Source: Zasmidium citrigriseum
Taxonomy: Eukaryota; Ascomycota; Dothideomycetes; Mycosphaerellales; Mycosphaerellaceae
DNA: 64,000 bases
Assembly: GCA_002786025.1 (NCBI GenBank)
Contig: NHNW01000007.1
Span: forward strand, 806,001 to 870,000
Reading direction: 5' to 3'
A model generated the notes under the pieces. The model was not told where the DNA came from. It made no database searches and saw nothing but the letters and a program-made list of their open reading frames with translations. The position numbers and the translations under genes were made by a program. Positions 11,891-22,426 of the stretch are shown piece after piece (within the stretch, counting starts at the first letter, position 1; every line of letters begins with the position of its first letter).

Positions 11891-12399
11891 TCAAGCAATC
11901 CTCAACCCCTCGGTAACGTACTCACTAACCTCATTCGCCACCCTCTTCAATTGCTCGGGTGCATATTTGGAGTTTTGCACATTCCAGACACTCAACACGA
12001 CGAAGAACCTAGCCACACTCCTTCCTTGCACTTCCATAAACCCCTTTTCATCACGACCATAGGAGAGCAGTGCGTGAAGGCTGGAAACGATGTTGCTTGC
12101 GAGAATGCGGATGATCTGTATCTCGAAGGTGATGCGGGGCTTGGAAGGGTCGAGGAGCTCGATGAGGGATTCGCGGGGGGCGATTTGGGAGGCGAAGTGC
12201 AAGTTCCACATGTATGTGAGCCAGATGTCCTTGTACGTCGTTGGGCAAGTGGAGGATTGGAGGGATTGATGCGTAGGATTGATGAAGTTGGTGAGGCTTA
12301 GGGATTGGAAAATGAAGCTGAAACCTGATCCTAGCAAGACGATGATGTAGGGCTTTTCTTTTCGTTTCGCCTCATCTGAAGAGGTATATGCTATATCGT
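11891..12399 (-). CDS. Hypothetical coding segment with unresolved 5' end
   Basis: The frame is open from 12399 to a stop at 11891 (about 169 residues). It reads as real protein: a basic lead-in, a hydrophobic stretch (YIIVLLGSGFSFIF) that could be a membrane helix, then helical sequence with IWLTYMWNLHF and LKRVANEVSEYV. A strong 3' splice site sits directly upstream (GACTAATGGGACATAG). No ATG-bearing exon fits between it and the stop of the gene at 12538. The only in-frame ATG inside is at 12211, which would give 106 residues. It may be a 5'-truncated gene, or an alternative 3' part of the neighbouring transcript. The family is not recognised. Confidence 0.45.
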
Positions 12400-12537
12400 C
12401 TATGTCCCATTAGTCATGCTAGATTCGGCAGCAGTCATTATGCCGAATTGGCACCCTCAGCCGTCTGAGCAGTGCTCAAATGGGTTGCAACTGCCCGTCT
12501 CGTCGCACGCGTGCCAGCCAATTGTCGAAACACACGC

Positions 12538-13629
12538 TCACCAACTAACAATCCCCTTCTCCCGATCAAATCCACCCCTCAACTGCCGATCCGGTTTAAC
12601 AACCTTCCCCTGCAACACAGTATACCTGACCACATTCTCAATATCCTCCGGCCGTATCCTCGCCAACCAAATACACTGTGCCGCCTCCCCGTCCTTCTCC
12701 TTCTTCTCTCCATCCATCTGCTCCTGCACCGTCTTCCCCGGCTCCGCCTTGCGATACACCATCATATTGGCGCTGTACTTGTGTCCTCCCACGTGAGAGA
12801 TGAAGTATATCCCGACACCTCCCGGTCGCTCGTCGTCGAGGTCGCGGTAGAGTCCCAGAGGCCGTAGTTGGCGCTCGAGTTCTTTGCGCAGGAGAGGCGC
12901 GGATTGGCCGCAGCGGGCGTCGCGGGTTGCTTGGGAGCAGAGGAGGATTATGTACTTGTGAGGGCATGTTCGTAATGAGAGGCCGGCTGGGAGGTTCTCT
13001 GGAGGGGAAGGGATGGGTGTGAGGGGGGCTGTGGCGCCGTTCGTGAGTGTGCCGTTTGAGTGTGAGGATTCGGAGTTTAGGAGGGTGGTGTTGGTGGGTG
13101 CGGTGTTGATTACGCTCTTGATTAGCTCGGGAACGTGTTTCGGCGTGACATTGTCGACGTAGGTGAAGCTGGGCATGAGTAGGACCGTAGTTGGTCGATC
13201 TTGGCCGTATGGACCGTCGTACTGTCCTTTCAGATCTTCTGGTAGTGGTATATTGCTCGCGCTGAGCATCAACTTGCCGCCCTCGACATGTGAACCATGT
13301 TTGCCCACGGCCTCCATGACACTGCCCTTCTCATCCTCCACATCCCGCACCCAGTCGGTCTTGCCTGTCGCAACAATCAGATGCCGACTCCATCCCTTGA
13401 TCGCCCCAAACAGCTGATCCTCTTCATCAATCTTGAATTTCTTCGGATACGAAATCGAGCAATTGGCGCAGTCGTGCAAGCAGTCGTCGCCATCTACGTC
13501 AGGTTTCGTAGGCGGAAACAAGGCCTCATAGCCTTGCGCGGTATTGAAGCCATCCCCGCGCGGTTTGAGAGCGTCCGGTGCAGTCGGCGTAGAGAAGAAC
13601 GAACGTAACATGGTCTTTGCCTTGCCCAT
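12538..13629 (-). CDS. APD1: Apd1-type sucrase/ferredoxin-like protein, thioredoxin-like [2Fe-2S] domain
   Basis: An intronless 363-residue protein of the sucrase/ferredoxin-like family, whose yeast members are Apd1 and Aim32. The C-terminal thioredoxin-like ferredoxin domain keeps the full unusual ligand set: two cysteines nine residues apart (CSQATRDARC) and two histidines four apart (HVGGH). These match the Cys2-His2 cluster ligands reported for yeast Apd1. The N-terminal part contains a further cysteine group (CLHDCANC). A Ser/Thr/Pro-rich linker near residues 180-215 separates the two halves. The yeast protein is linked to redox-drug tolerance and actin patch phenotypes, and its electron partner is unknown. 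No targeting signal is evident apart from a short basic N-terminus. Confidence 0.9.
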   Translation of the reverse strand: MGKAKTMLRSFFSTPTAPDALKPRGDGFNTAQGYEALFPPTKPDVDGDDCLHDCANCSISYPKKFKIDEEDQLFGAIKGWSRHLIVATGKTDWVRDVEDEKGSVMEAVGKHGSHVEGGKLMLSASNIPLPEDLKGQYDGPYGQDRPTTVLLMPSFTYVDNVTPKHVPELIKSVINTAPTNTTLLNSESSHSNGTLTNGATAPLTPIPSPPENLPAGLSLRTCPHKYIILLCSQATRDARCGQSAPLLRKELERQLRPLGLYRDLDDERPGGVGIYFISHVGGHKYSANMMVYRKAEPGKTVQEQMDGEKKEKDGEAAQCIWLARIRPEDIENVVRYTVLQGKVVKPDRQLRGGFDREKGIVSW

Positions 13630-14662
13630 CTTGCAAGTCCGGGGCGTCGTCGATCTGATAAGCGGTAGGGCGGAATTGAGCCGCGTCGTAAGTCCGACGT
13701 TATGTTCGCCTGAGCCGACGGCGGTGCTGCTTTGAAGGTCGGATCAAGTGGGCGGGTGGATGTTGACTTAGGCGAATGGCCACCGGATCAGGTCAGCGAG
13801 ATTCGGTGGTCGTATGTGTGGTGGTAAGCAGGTTCACTCAATTTATTATACCACCCTCGCTCACTCACCACTCGGCGATCGTTGCTGCTTCGGCCGAGCG
13901 CTGAGCCAACGCCGTGTTTCGGAGAGGGCCTCTTCCTCCTGCCGTGCCAGGCATCTCTTTTTCTACATGCAATCGCTGCTAGACATCGCTCTCCGGAATC
14001 ACATGTCACGCACGTCATGCTCGTTCATTTCATGCAAAAGATACTCCGCGTAACGTGTTGAATCCTGATCCTTTGCCATTGCCGACGAGCCGCCACGGGT
14101 CCTATTTCTAACTCGAGCACATGCTGAACCGAACAGGATTGAACGACTTGCATCGCCAGGAATCAATTTCGCCTCGATGTCATCTTCGTACCAGCTGCTG
14201 TACCTGCATATTACCTCTGTAGATGTGCTGGCCGATCGCATTCCTGGTCGTGGCCTATCTCAAGCTCGCGGGCGAGTTGTTCAGGACATCTGGTCGAGAT
14301 CTTGCAGTCAATGGAGATACTGAAGATACGGCTTTGCCCATTACCCAACAGTGGATGGGGCAAGAATCCTCAATGCACTGGATCGAGCAATTTGCTGGCT
14401 AAAACGTAGGCAAAACCATCAATGCTGTTCACTGATGGAGATCCTCTAGGTCGAATCATGAAACTCCTCATTGGCGGGCAACTCCCCTGCTACGCATTTA
14501 GGCGTTCATTACTCAGCGTCCCAGTATTGTATCCTAGGCTCTCTTGCATACAGATTGGATCTTGCTACTTGGGTGCTGTCGGGTCGAGCTGCCATTCTGG
14601 TAAGAAGTAGCACCAAGTCAAACACCACACAACCGCCTTGAGTAAAGTCAAAACCCTCTATC
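13630..14662. other. Divergent intergenic region
   Basis: One kilobase between the Apd1-like gene (minus) and the amine oxidase gene (plus), presumably holding both promoters. Short open frames are uninformative. No regulatory element was identified with confidence. Confidence 0.55.
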
Positions 14663-16116
14663 ATGGCAGACATCGTCGACACGATCATAGTCGGTGCTGG
14701 CCTCAGTGGCTTGCAGGCGGCTTTATCTCTACACGAAATTGGACGCTCTGTGCTCGTCCTCGAGGCACGAGACCGGGTTGGCGGCAAGACATACTCGGTC
14801 AACCGTCCAGATGGCAAAGGCATCCAAGAGATGGGAGCAGCATGGCTGAACGATAGCTCTCAGTCCATGGTGTGGAGCTACGTTGAGAAGTTCGGCCTGA
14901 CTCCCGTTGTGCAGAACATTGAAGGCTCGATTGCTTGTCAAGATGAAGACGGAAGTTGCCACATGTTCCCTTTTGGAGGGCTTCCAAAGGTCTGACATTT
15001 CTCTCTCAGCACCTTTCGCCGAGAAGATCATATCTGACTATCTCATAGTTCGAAGAAGATGTAGTCGACAACATAATGTCCTTGCGGGACTCCGTGGAAA
15101 CAATGTCTCTCGACCCTGCAACCTTTCAGCCTCCGAAACGCGACCATCTCGACAACATCACCTTCGAAAAGTTTTGTCGTGCTCTCGGGGCAACAACAAA
15201 GGCTCTACAAAGTGCTCGAGTCTGGTGTCGCGGTACCCTAGGACAGGATCCATGTGATGTGTCGGCTCTCGCGTATCTTGAAGTCTGTCGTGGTGCTGAT
15301 GGAGTCGTCAAGTTACGACACGACGGCAAACATGGCGCTCAACATCTCCGTTTGAGAGAGGGCACGCAGTCGATTTCCGTCAATATGGCGAAGCTACTTC
15401 CAAATGATGCCATTAGACTCTCCAGTCCGGTGGCTTCGATTTCACAAACGCCAGACAAAACATACAAAGTCACTACAACCACCGGAGAGACTTTCACTGG
15501 GCGGACAATCGTTATGAGCATCCCGAGTCCAGCGTACAAATCCATCGCATTCGATCCACCTCTTCCGGAGGCGTGGCAATCATACATGGCTTCGGCCTAC
15601 TACGGCTGCTTCGTCAAATACATCTGCACATTTCGCTCTCCCTTTTGGCGTCGAATAGGAGCTTGTGGCCTCACACAGAGTTTCTGCGGACCCATGAATC
15701 ACTGTCGGGATACTTCTGTCGACCAAGACGAGAATTATGCCTTGACATGTTTCCTGTGCGCAGGACCGGGGAGGGAGTGGCTTAGTCTTGGGGAAGAAGC
15801 TAGAAGAGACACTGTACTAAATCAGCTGTCGTCGCTTTTCGATGTTGGGTATGAAGAGATCCAGGCCGAATTTCTGGGAGCCATGACCTCGGAATGGACG
15901 GATGATCCTTTTGCTGGTTGGGGATGTCCTTTTCCTGTTGTGCCCATGGGATCGATGGGGAAGGATGCTGTTGGTGACGTGATTAACGGAGGGATCGATG
16001 GGATTTTCATGGTTGGGACTGAGTGGACGAACGAATGGCGTGGTTACATGGAAGGGGCGTTGCGAAGTGGGAAAAATGGAGCGAATTTGGTTCTGGCGAG
16101 GTTACGCAAAGGGTGA
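14663..16116 (+). CDS. Flavin-containing amine oxidase (monoamine-oxidase-like)
   Basis: Exons 14663-14989 and 15049-16116 give 464 residues. The 59-bp intron has a weak GTCTGA donor but a good branch point (CTGAC) and CATAG acceptor; without it a TGA stops the frame at once. The N-terminus has the FAD dinucleotide motif [11 protein letters not shown], then [15 protein letters not shown] and GAAWL. The C-terminus closes the FAD site with [19 protein letters not shown], the standard amine-oxidase ending. In the position used for covalent flavin attachment in mammalian MAO there is Thr/Asn rather than Cys, so the flavin is probably non-covalent. It should oxidise a primary or secondary amine to the imine with release of H2O2. 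The substrate is unknown. The C-terminus has no SKL-type peroxisomal signal. Confidence 0.92.
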
Positions 16117-16406
16117 CGATCCGTTTCGAACATTTTCAAATTGTGTTATGATCGATTCCACCATTTTATCGTTCAAGCACCCAAGAGTCTCATCCCCACC
16201 ATCCGCACTCTAAGCACGTGAAGAACCAATATAGACTTTCGTTAGCGTACGGCTGCTCCCGGCTGAAGCCACAGCACCGAACGCGACTTCTTCTTCTTCT
16301 CTTCACTTCCACACATCACGACGCCATCAAGAGACTCCTCTGCAGAAGCGTCAAAACTCCTCACGATGACTCCAAGGCCGCCTTTCGGACTTGCCCTGCT
16401 ATTAAG

Positions 16407-17477
16407 ATGGACTCCGTGATCTTCCTCGCTGGCGCGCCAGATGCAGACGCTTTGGCATGGGACGACGAATCGCAACTCACGCCATACTTCACAGCGCCAG
16501 TCCGCAGATTCCTAGGAGATGCAGTTGATCAGGACGAGACCACTCAAGTCACCACATTAGACGCATCGCATCCGCTGGCGAAATGGCGGGTCGTGGATAT
16601 GCCCGGGCAAGATGACCCCGTCGCAGGTCCTGCGAAACCGAAACCACGATCTGAGAAAGCGCAATTTCTCTCCTTTCACGAAAGTCCCGATATCGAGCAT
16701 GAGGACTTCCTCGAGTACTCGTTGGCGATCTTGCAGGAACTGGAATCCTCTCAAATTGACGATGGAGACTCGACTTTCCTGGACGAGACAACGGTGCTGC
16801 CCTCAACATCATTCAGCACCAATGCATCGACCGAGCTATCTTTGCAAAAGAGTGACGAGTCCATGGGGCTGCCTTCGCAGCAGGTTGTTACGTTCCGGGG
16901 AACGATATTGGATCTCAAACGAGTACCGAACGCAAGGCACTTGCAGATGATGCATCCGCAGACCATGACCATCAACATTCTTGCCAGTGTGATCTCGGTT
17001 CAGCCACCGAGAACAGTTCGTGTCCGTCGTACTGGCGCGGAAATGGACATTGTCGAGGTCCTCGTTGGCGATGACTCTCGAGCCGGATTCAACATTAGCT
17101 TCTGGCTTACACCAGTTGACAGTCAACGACCATCCCAACCGTTCACAAAGGACAGTCTGCGCGGCAAGCTGAACGAGTTGCGCATCGGCGACGTTGTTCT
17201 AATAACCCATATCGCCCTGAGCCAGTTTCGAGGAAACGTCTACGGTCAGAGCTTGAGCCGACGCATGAGCATCAACACTTCTATCACAGTCCTGTCCGAT
17301 CATGTGGGAGGACTGTCTGGACTGGCTACAGCCAAGTTGGAACGAGTACGGAGTTGGTCGAAGAACTTCATCGGAAAACGACCGACGACGGCCGAGGACT
17401 CGCCCGACTTGCTGCGGAGTTCGACTGCGAAGAGGCGACGATCGGAGATGGAGCTGCCACCGGATACTCAGTTCTGA
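16407..17477 (+). CDS. OB-fold nucleic-acid-binding-like protein
   Basis: An intronless protein of 356 residues from the ATG at 16407. The frame continues 63 codons upstream, but that extension is basic and leader-like, whereas the sequence from 16407 (MDSVIFLAGAP) is typical protein. Residues 1-150 are acidic and largely disordered. Residues about 160-300 form an OB-fold-like unit: VVTFRGTILDLKRV, a TINILASVISVQPPRTVRVRR strand pair, an acidic EVLVGDDSR turn, then LNELRIGDVVLITHIALSQFRGNVYGQSL. The tail is basic (AKRRRSE), a likely nuclear localisation signal. The arrangement suggests a single-stranded DNA- or telomere/repair-related binding protein, but no ortholog can be named. It lies on the same strand as the amine oxidase, 290 bp downstream. 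Confidence 0.75.
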   Translation: MDSVIFLAGAPDADALAWDDESQLTPYFTAPVRRFLGDAVDQDETTQVTTLDASHPLAKWRVVDMPGQDDPVAGPAKPKPRSEKAQFLSFHESPDIEHEDFLEYSLAILQELESSQIDDGDSTFLDETTVLPSTSFSTNASTELSLQKSDESMGLPSQQVVTFRGTILDLKRVPNARHLQMMHPQTMTINILASVISVQPPRTVRVRRTGAEMDIVEVLVGDDSRAGFNISFWLTPVDSQRPSQPFTKDSLRGKLNELRIGDVVLITHIALSQFRGNVYGQSLSRRMSINTSITVLSDHVGGLSGLATAKLERVRSWSKNFIGKRPTTAEDSPDLLRSSTAKRRRSEMELPPDTQF

Positions 17478-18105
17478 GGACCATATGATGAGTAATGTCA
17501 CATCGACAGTGAAGTCGAATTGATCTCGTCAAAGATGCTCGACGGCATTGGCCAATATGCCCTCTTGTCCCTGCATCACTAGCGCGGCCTGGCTGTTGAC
17601 CGTGGTGGACACTCTGGAACAATATAAGAGCACTGCAAACTCCACAATGTCCTACTGCTCCCGATTGTCCCCAATCTTTGGACATCGATTCAACAATCTG
17701 CAAGCAGCAACAAGAAAGAACAGACCGACCCAAGAAACGGGTCTCCTCATTCACACTACCGTACCCCGCATTCCACGTGCCAAAGCAGCGGGGTCAGGCC
17801 ATCGACAGCACCACATGCCGTGATCTATCTTACCACAGCACCAAAGGAGCCGCGTCTCGGGCAAAAGGTACAAGTGATCTTGCACGAGCTAGGGTGACCG
17901 GGTGACGGAGCACGTAAGGTGACGAAAGATCCTAAACATTGTTCTACTTTTCTTGATCTTCCGTTACTTTCACTTCCATTCTCCACTGTATAAGAACAAC
18001 TGCACCCACTTCCAGTCCCACTCTCCTACTGCAGTACCCACTAACCAGGAAACCATCAAATCGACCATCCCATTAACCCATACCACGGAAGAACATCCAC
18101 CCAAA
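17478..18105 (+). other. Promoter region of the butanediol-dehydrogenase-like gene
   Basis: No gene is seen. The DNA close to the ATG is C/T-rich with a TATA-like element at 17987 and a CCACC-rich leader, as in strongly expressed fungal metabolic genes. Confidence 0.5.
17987..17992 (+). promoter_or_regulatory. TATA-like element
   Basis: TATAAG about 120 bp upstream of the ATG at 18106, followed by a pyrimidine-rich leader. Plausible core promoter, not proven. Confidence 0.4.
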
Positions 18106-19304
18106 ATGAAAGCCGCCCGCTATTACGGCAAAGAAGACATTCAAATCAAAGACGACATCCCCATCCCCGAATGTGGCGAAGGCCAAGTCCTCATCGAACC
18201 CGCCTACGTAGGGATCTGTGGAACTGATCTCCATGAATACATGGGCGGGCCGAAGTAAACCACCCCCCCCCTCCCATCCACCACCCTGCTGATGCTTCGC
18301 GATAGTTTCTCCCCAACCTCCCCACACCCCGTAACAAAAGAATCCATCCCCATAACAATCGGCCACGAATTCAGCGGGACCATAAAGAAACTCGGCCCCG
18401 GCGTCTCAAACACCTCCCTAAAAGAAGGGCAGAAAGTAGCAGTCCAACCCACAATCTACTGCGGGCACTGCGGCGCCTGCAAAGTCGGCGCCGAGAACGC
18501 CTGTCCGAATGGCGGTTTCGTCGGCCTCTCGGGTGGAGGCGGCGGGATGAGCGAAGCCGTCGTCGTGCCGCAAGAAGCGATTTTCCCTCTACCGGAAAAC
18601 GTGGATTTGGATATCGGTGCTCTTGTTGAGCCGTTGGCTGTGGCGTGGCATGCCGTCGACGCGAGTCCTATCGCGGAGCTGGAAGAGCCGAAATGTCTCG
18701 TTCTCGGCGGGGGACCGATTGGACTCGCTGTTGTGCAGGTTTTATTGGGGAGGGGGGCGCATACGGTTATCTGTGCGGAAGTCGCGAAGAAGAGGCAGGA
18801 GTTTGCGAAGACGTTTGGCGCGCATCATGTGCTTGATCCGAGTAAGGTGGATTTGGCGAGTACGTGTCTCGAACTCTGTGGGGGTTTGAACGGCCCGGAT
18901 ATTGTGTTTGATTGTGCGGGTGTGCCGAAGAGTTTGGAGAGTGCTTGTCAGACTGTGCGGTCTAGGGGGACGGTTGTGAATGTGGCGATTTGGGAGAAGG
19001 AGGTGAAGATATGCCGGTTGCGCATCCCCATCACACTGCTCGCAGCTGACTTTTTGTCGTGCAGGTCCCGTTTAATCCGAATTGGCTCGTCTTCCGCGAA
19101 GCGTCGTATAAAGCCGTCCTGGGCTATCAGAAGAAAGATTTCCAAGGTGTCGTTGATGCTCTTGGAGCGGGGAAACTTGAACCGCATAGCATGATTACTA
19201 GCAAGATTAAGATGAATCGGCTTGTCGATGACGGGTACCTGGCGCTGATCAATGAGAAGGACAAGCATGTGAAGATCCTGGTCGATGTGCAGGGGTCGTT
19301 GTAG
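18106..19304 (+). CDS. Zinc-dependent alcohol dehydrogenase, (R,R)-butanediol dehydrogenase-like
   Basis: Three exons, 18106-18254, 18307 (with 18306) to 19002, and 19065-19304, encode 361 residues. Intron 1 (51 bp) contains a run of nine C. Intron 2 (62 bp) follows an EKE codon triplet. The protein is a medium-chain Zn dehydrogenase. The catalytic zinc Cys is in GICGTD near residue 38 and the GHEFSGTI motif follows. The structural zinc loop has four cysteines (CGHCGACKVGAENAC). The Rossmann motif is LVLGGGPIGLAVVQ, with an acidic residue (CAEVAKK) after beta-2 indicating NAD. The overall pattern, including the EKEVPFNPN tail, is that of fungal Bdh1-like butanediol/acetoin dehydrogenases. It is convergent with a Zn2Cys6 factor whose stop lies 149 bp away. 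Confidence 0.92.
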
Positions 19305-19453
19305 GCGGCGAGTTCTAGACAGTCCTATTTCTGTTTCCATTATTGGATGGACTCTCGGCGAGGCTTGTCGTCTAGTTGTGTCTCACTTCTCGGAAGGGCG
19401 GATCTTGTGGTTTAGTTCATACAGCATCCCAGTCCAGTATACAGGAGATTATG

Positions 19454-20360
19454 TCAGCTTGGAGGTGAACTCTCAAAATCCCATGGAAAGTCCATTGGCC
19501 CTTCGAACTCGGACATTGCAAACTGCGGAGGGTATGTGAAAGATTCTGTGATTCCAAATGTCGAAGGCCAGCTGTATTGTGAAAAGTCGAACGGGATTTG
19601 CTGTACGTCCATGTCCGAAGGGGCGGTGGGAGCGGGAACGAACGACTCCGATGCCGAAGAGAAATTTGCGAGCGTGGCATCCGCGGTGGTGGGAATCGAA
19701 GATCGTATTTCTCGGGCTTGGGAGGATGACGATGGTTCCGACGCTGTTTTGTGAGGGTGGTCAGTAATCAATTGATGGTAAAAGGGGATTCATCCCAGGG
19801 TCGATCTGTCAGACCTACCTGATCGTTCGTGAACTCGCGAGTCTCGCACCGGTTGTGCTGAGGCTGGAATATGTTGTGTTTGATCGAACGACTGCTCTGC
19901 ACGAGGACTAGGCGAGGCACTCTGCGAAGTATCTTCTGGGCTTCGCATCGGCTGGTGTTGTTGATGTTCCAACACACCCGCGGGCAATGTCATTCTGATT
20001 CTCGAAAGCCGATTGTCCAACCAAGCACCTTCTTGAACTCCCATTTTATGACGCAATTCGACAAGCAAGTTATCGTATGCCTGAATCGATCGACGGAGTG
20101 ATGCTACATAGGATTGAGGTGATACATGACCCGGTGTTGCTTGGATGTTGTCGTGAGTGAAGCCGCGACGTCCACCCATTTCCCAGGTGCAGTGATAGCC
20201 GTATGTCTTGCAGCGAGAGCAGTTGGGTTGCGCTCCATCGCATTTCGACTGTGTTGTAAGGTAAGTAAGTTGATGGGGTTTGATGTGATCAGCAAGTAGT
20301 TACCTTAAGCGTCCGGCACCGATCGCATGCTCTGGTCACTCTCTGTCGTTGATGCGCCAT
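19454..20360 (-). CDS. Small Zn2Cys6 transcription factor
   Basis: Three exons, 20360-20304, 20248-19819 and 19743-19454 (introns 55 and 75 bp), give 258 residues. A Gal4-type cluster begins at residue 12 with spacing CX2CX6CX6CX2CX6C (C-DR-C, then SK-C, PN-C, SR-C, H-C). The first intron falls inside the cluster, after CRTLK. There is no recognisable middle-homology region; the rest is a short helical segment (residues about 60-90) and a Ser/Gln/Pro-rich, aromatic and acidic tail ending with EFEGPMDFPWDFESS, which looks like an activation domain. Such short factors often regulate neighbouring metabolic genes, so the convergent butanediol-dehydrogenase-like gene is a candidate target. That is inference. 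Confidence 0.85.
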
Positions 20361-20912
20361 CGAAAGCGATCTGATATCCTCATTCTCCTCATCGTTGTTT
20401 CACATCGCCTTTTGAACGATTGATATTGATCAAACACCAGGCCACGTGACTTGTTATACAACTCGGTTCTCAATGCCGCGAGCCGACCAAGAGTGGCGAT
20501 GTTCCTGCATGTTCGCCAAAGTCAATCCACTCACAGTGGCTTTGAAGTACGCGTTCCTGGCAGATCATGTTGAGAATAGTTCTGTACCTGCTGTATCGGT
20601 AGTAAAATCTTGGATCTGGCCTTTCGACTGCATGTGTTACATTGGAGTTCGCGTGGTGGGTGGAGAGAGCTCATATCCAAGAGCTCAGCCACAGCCTATT
20701 CGTCTGTTAACACGTACTCGAGCTGATGTGAAGCTTGAGTTTCAGCTCTGTCGCTGCTGCAGATAGCTGATCGCTTAGGCATTCTCGCAAGGCAAAGTGT
20801 TTCAGATTGTGCATTAGAATGTTCGTTGGCCCTGTCAAGTGGTATGCCGCGGAGTGTGCGCTGGTATTTGAGATTACATCGGCAATGTGCCGAGCTTTGT
20901 TGACGTGTATCC
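20361..20912. other. Intergenic region
   Basis: This 550-bp stretch separates the start of the zinc-cluster gene from the stop of GPI18, both on the minus strand. Nothing beyond promoter and 3'-UTR sequence is evident. Confidence 0.5.
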
Positions 20913-22426
20913 TCAGGCTGGAGGCATGAAGCTGGCATACAAGCCACCTTGTATGATCGCATACATTGCCATGACTCGAATGATCCACGTGGAATTCCGG
21001 CTCAGCCAGCTCAAGAAGAACCCGTGTTTCTGTGCCGCAGTAGGCGATGTATCTGCGTGGATGGCCAAGGCAAGGACAATGTACCAGACCGGATACCCCG
21101 AAGAAATGCGGTTGATAATCTGCACGTGGAAGCTCGTCAAAGCCAGTACGACGAGAATAAGCTGTGGCAGAGCGAAGCGAGCTATGAGGCTTTCAAAGCG
21201 CCTGCGGGCTTCGATGGCAGGAGACGAATCTTTCGCGGTTGTTTTGTCGCCAGCGACGACATCTTGAACCAATGCACTCAGCTGTGTCCGGTTCAATGCA
21301 ACGATTGCACTTCCGAGCAGGACGATTGCCATCGGGGCAGCAAGAGCGAACAGGGGCAGATTCGAGAGTGTCCAGTATCGCAGGAACCCGACTCCCCAGT
21401 AGTGCTGCTGAACCCAGGTGTAGATACTCGGCGGCAGCCAGCTGCACCAAGGTCGCGAGTTGCTGCCAGTACAGTATTCCCTGTAAGCCTGGCCCTGTAG
21501 CAAGAGCTGAAAGACGAGCATGACCAATCCCCCAAGGAGCAATCCAGTCAGGCGTTTCGCATGGTTCCACTGCTTCTGCTGGAGAATTCGCTGTAGGGTC
21601 GGAAGGTAAGCCACGGCATCCCATGCCAGAATGCTGCCGCTGAAAAGGCCATTGCTTCGCACTATAGATGACAACCCGAAAGCGATCCCACTCGCCACGG
21701 TCTCGGTCGCTGCGTAGAAATTGTGTCTCCGATCAAGTCGACTAGGATCCGCAGCTGCAAAGAGAAGCATGCCGCTGAAGTTCAGCAAGGCAAACACACT
21801 CTCGCCATAAAAGGATGACAGGAACAGCCCGCCGGGCGAGATGATGTGAAGGCATGCCGTGGTGAAGGCGATTCGGCGCCTTCGGGCATCGCCTGCGGGT
21901 ATGAGCTGATAAGTGAGAGCGAATAACACGAGGACGGCGCCCAAGTGTGAGACGTGTGAGAAGAGTATCCCAGCCCATGCGTTGCACACGATTCGAGACC
22001 CGCAGAGATCAGAAGGAAATACTGGAAATCATACTTAGCCTTGGTTTGGATGTTTTGATCCTGACGAGACTACGCACCTCTCGCAATGATAGAGGTGACA
22101 TTAGAAAAGATCGGACTGAATGCCCACTCTTGTTCGAATAGGAGACCGCGCGCGGCTGTGTTGGTGAAATATATGGCGTCCCATCTCGTCAGCTTAGCTG
22201 TAAGCCACTCAGCTCCCTCAGCCAGCCAGGTGGTGGACGAAGACCGGTAGCGATCAAAGAGGATCTGAGTGGACGTATCATAGCCGGGACCCGGACTTGC
22301 GGCCGCAATAGTCAGAAGTAAGGCCTTCCAGAGCCAGAAGAGGCGGATTAGTCGTGCAATGCTCGTGTCTTCGGGAGTGTGTTTTGCGGTTGCCTGGGCA
22401 CTCGCGGCTCCACTGCGAAGATCCAT
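20913..22426 (-). CDS. GPI18: GPI mannosyltransferase 2 (PIG-V/Gpi18)
   Basis: Exons 22426-22078 and 22021-20913 encode 485 residues, the usual size of Gpi18. The 56-bp intron has donor GTGCGT and acceptor TTCCAG. The start at MDLRSG is the first ATG; the frame upstream lacks one. The N-terminal region contains the luminal TRWDAIYFTNTA segment with the conserved W-D pair of PIG-V and the EQEWAFSP motif. Multiple hydrophobic helices and an ISPGGLFLSSFYGESVFALL block follow, with HYWGVGFLRYW later. Gpi18 adds the second, alpha-1,6-linked mannose to the GPI precursor in the ER membrane. The helix-rich C-terminus ends with FHVQIINRISSGYPVWY, also typical. Loss should impair surface anchoring of GPI proteins such as the candidate at 45253-46095. 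Confidence 0.93.

Noticed and set aside
12411..12540. Possible splice fusion of the Apd1-like gene with the downstream segment
   Set aside because: Joining the GGTGAGC donor with the CATAG acceptor creates an immediate stop, so no fusion protein results.
18262..18275. Run of C residues
   Set aside because: It lies inside a short intron and is a simple homopolymer tract.
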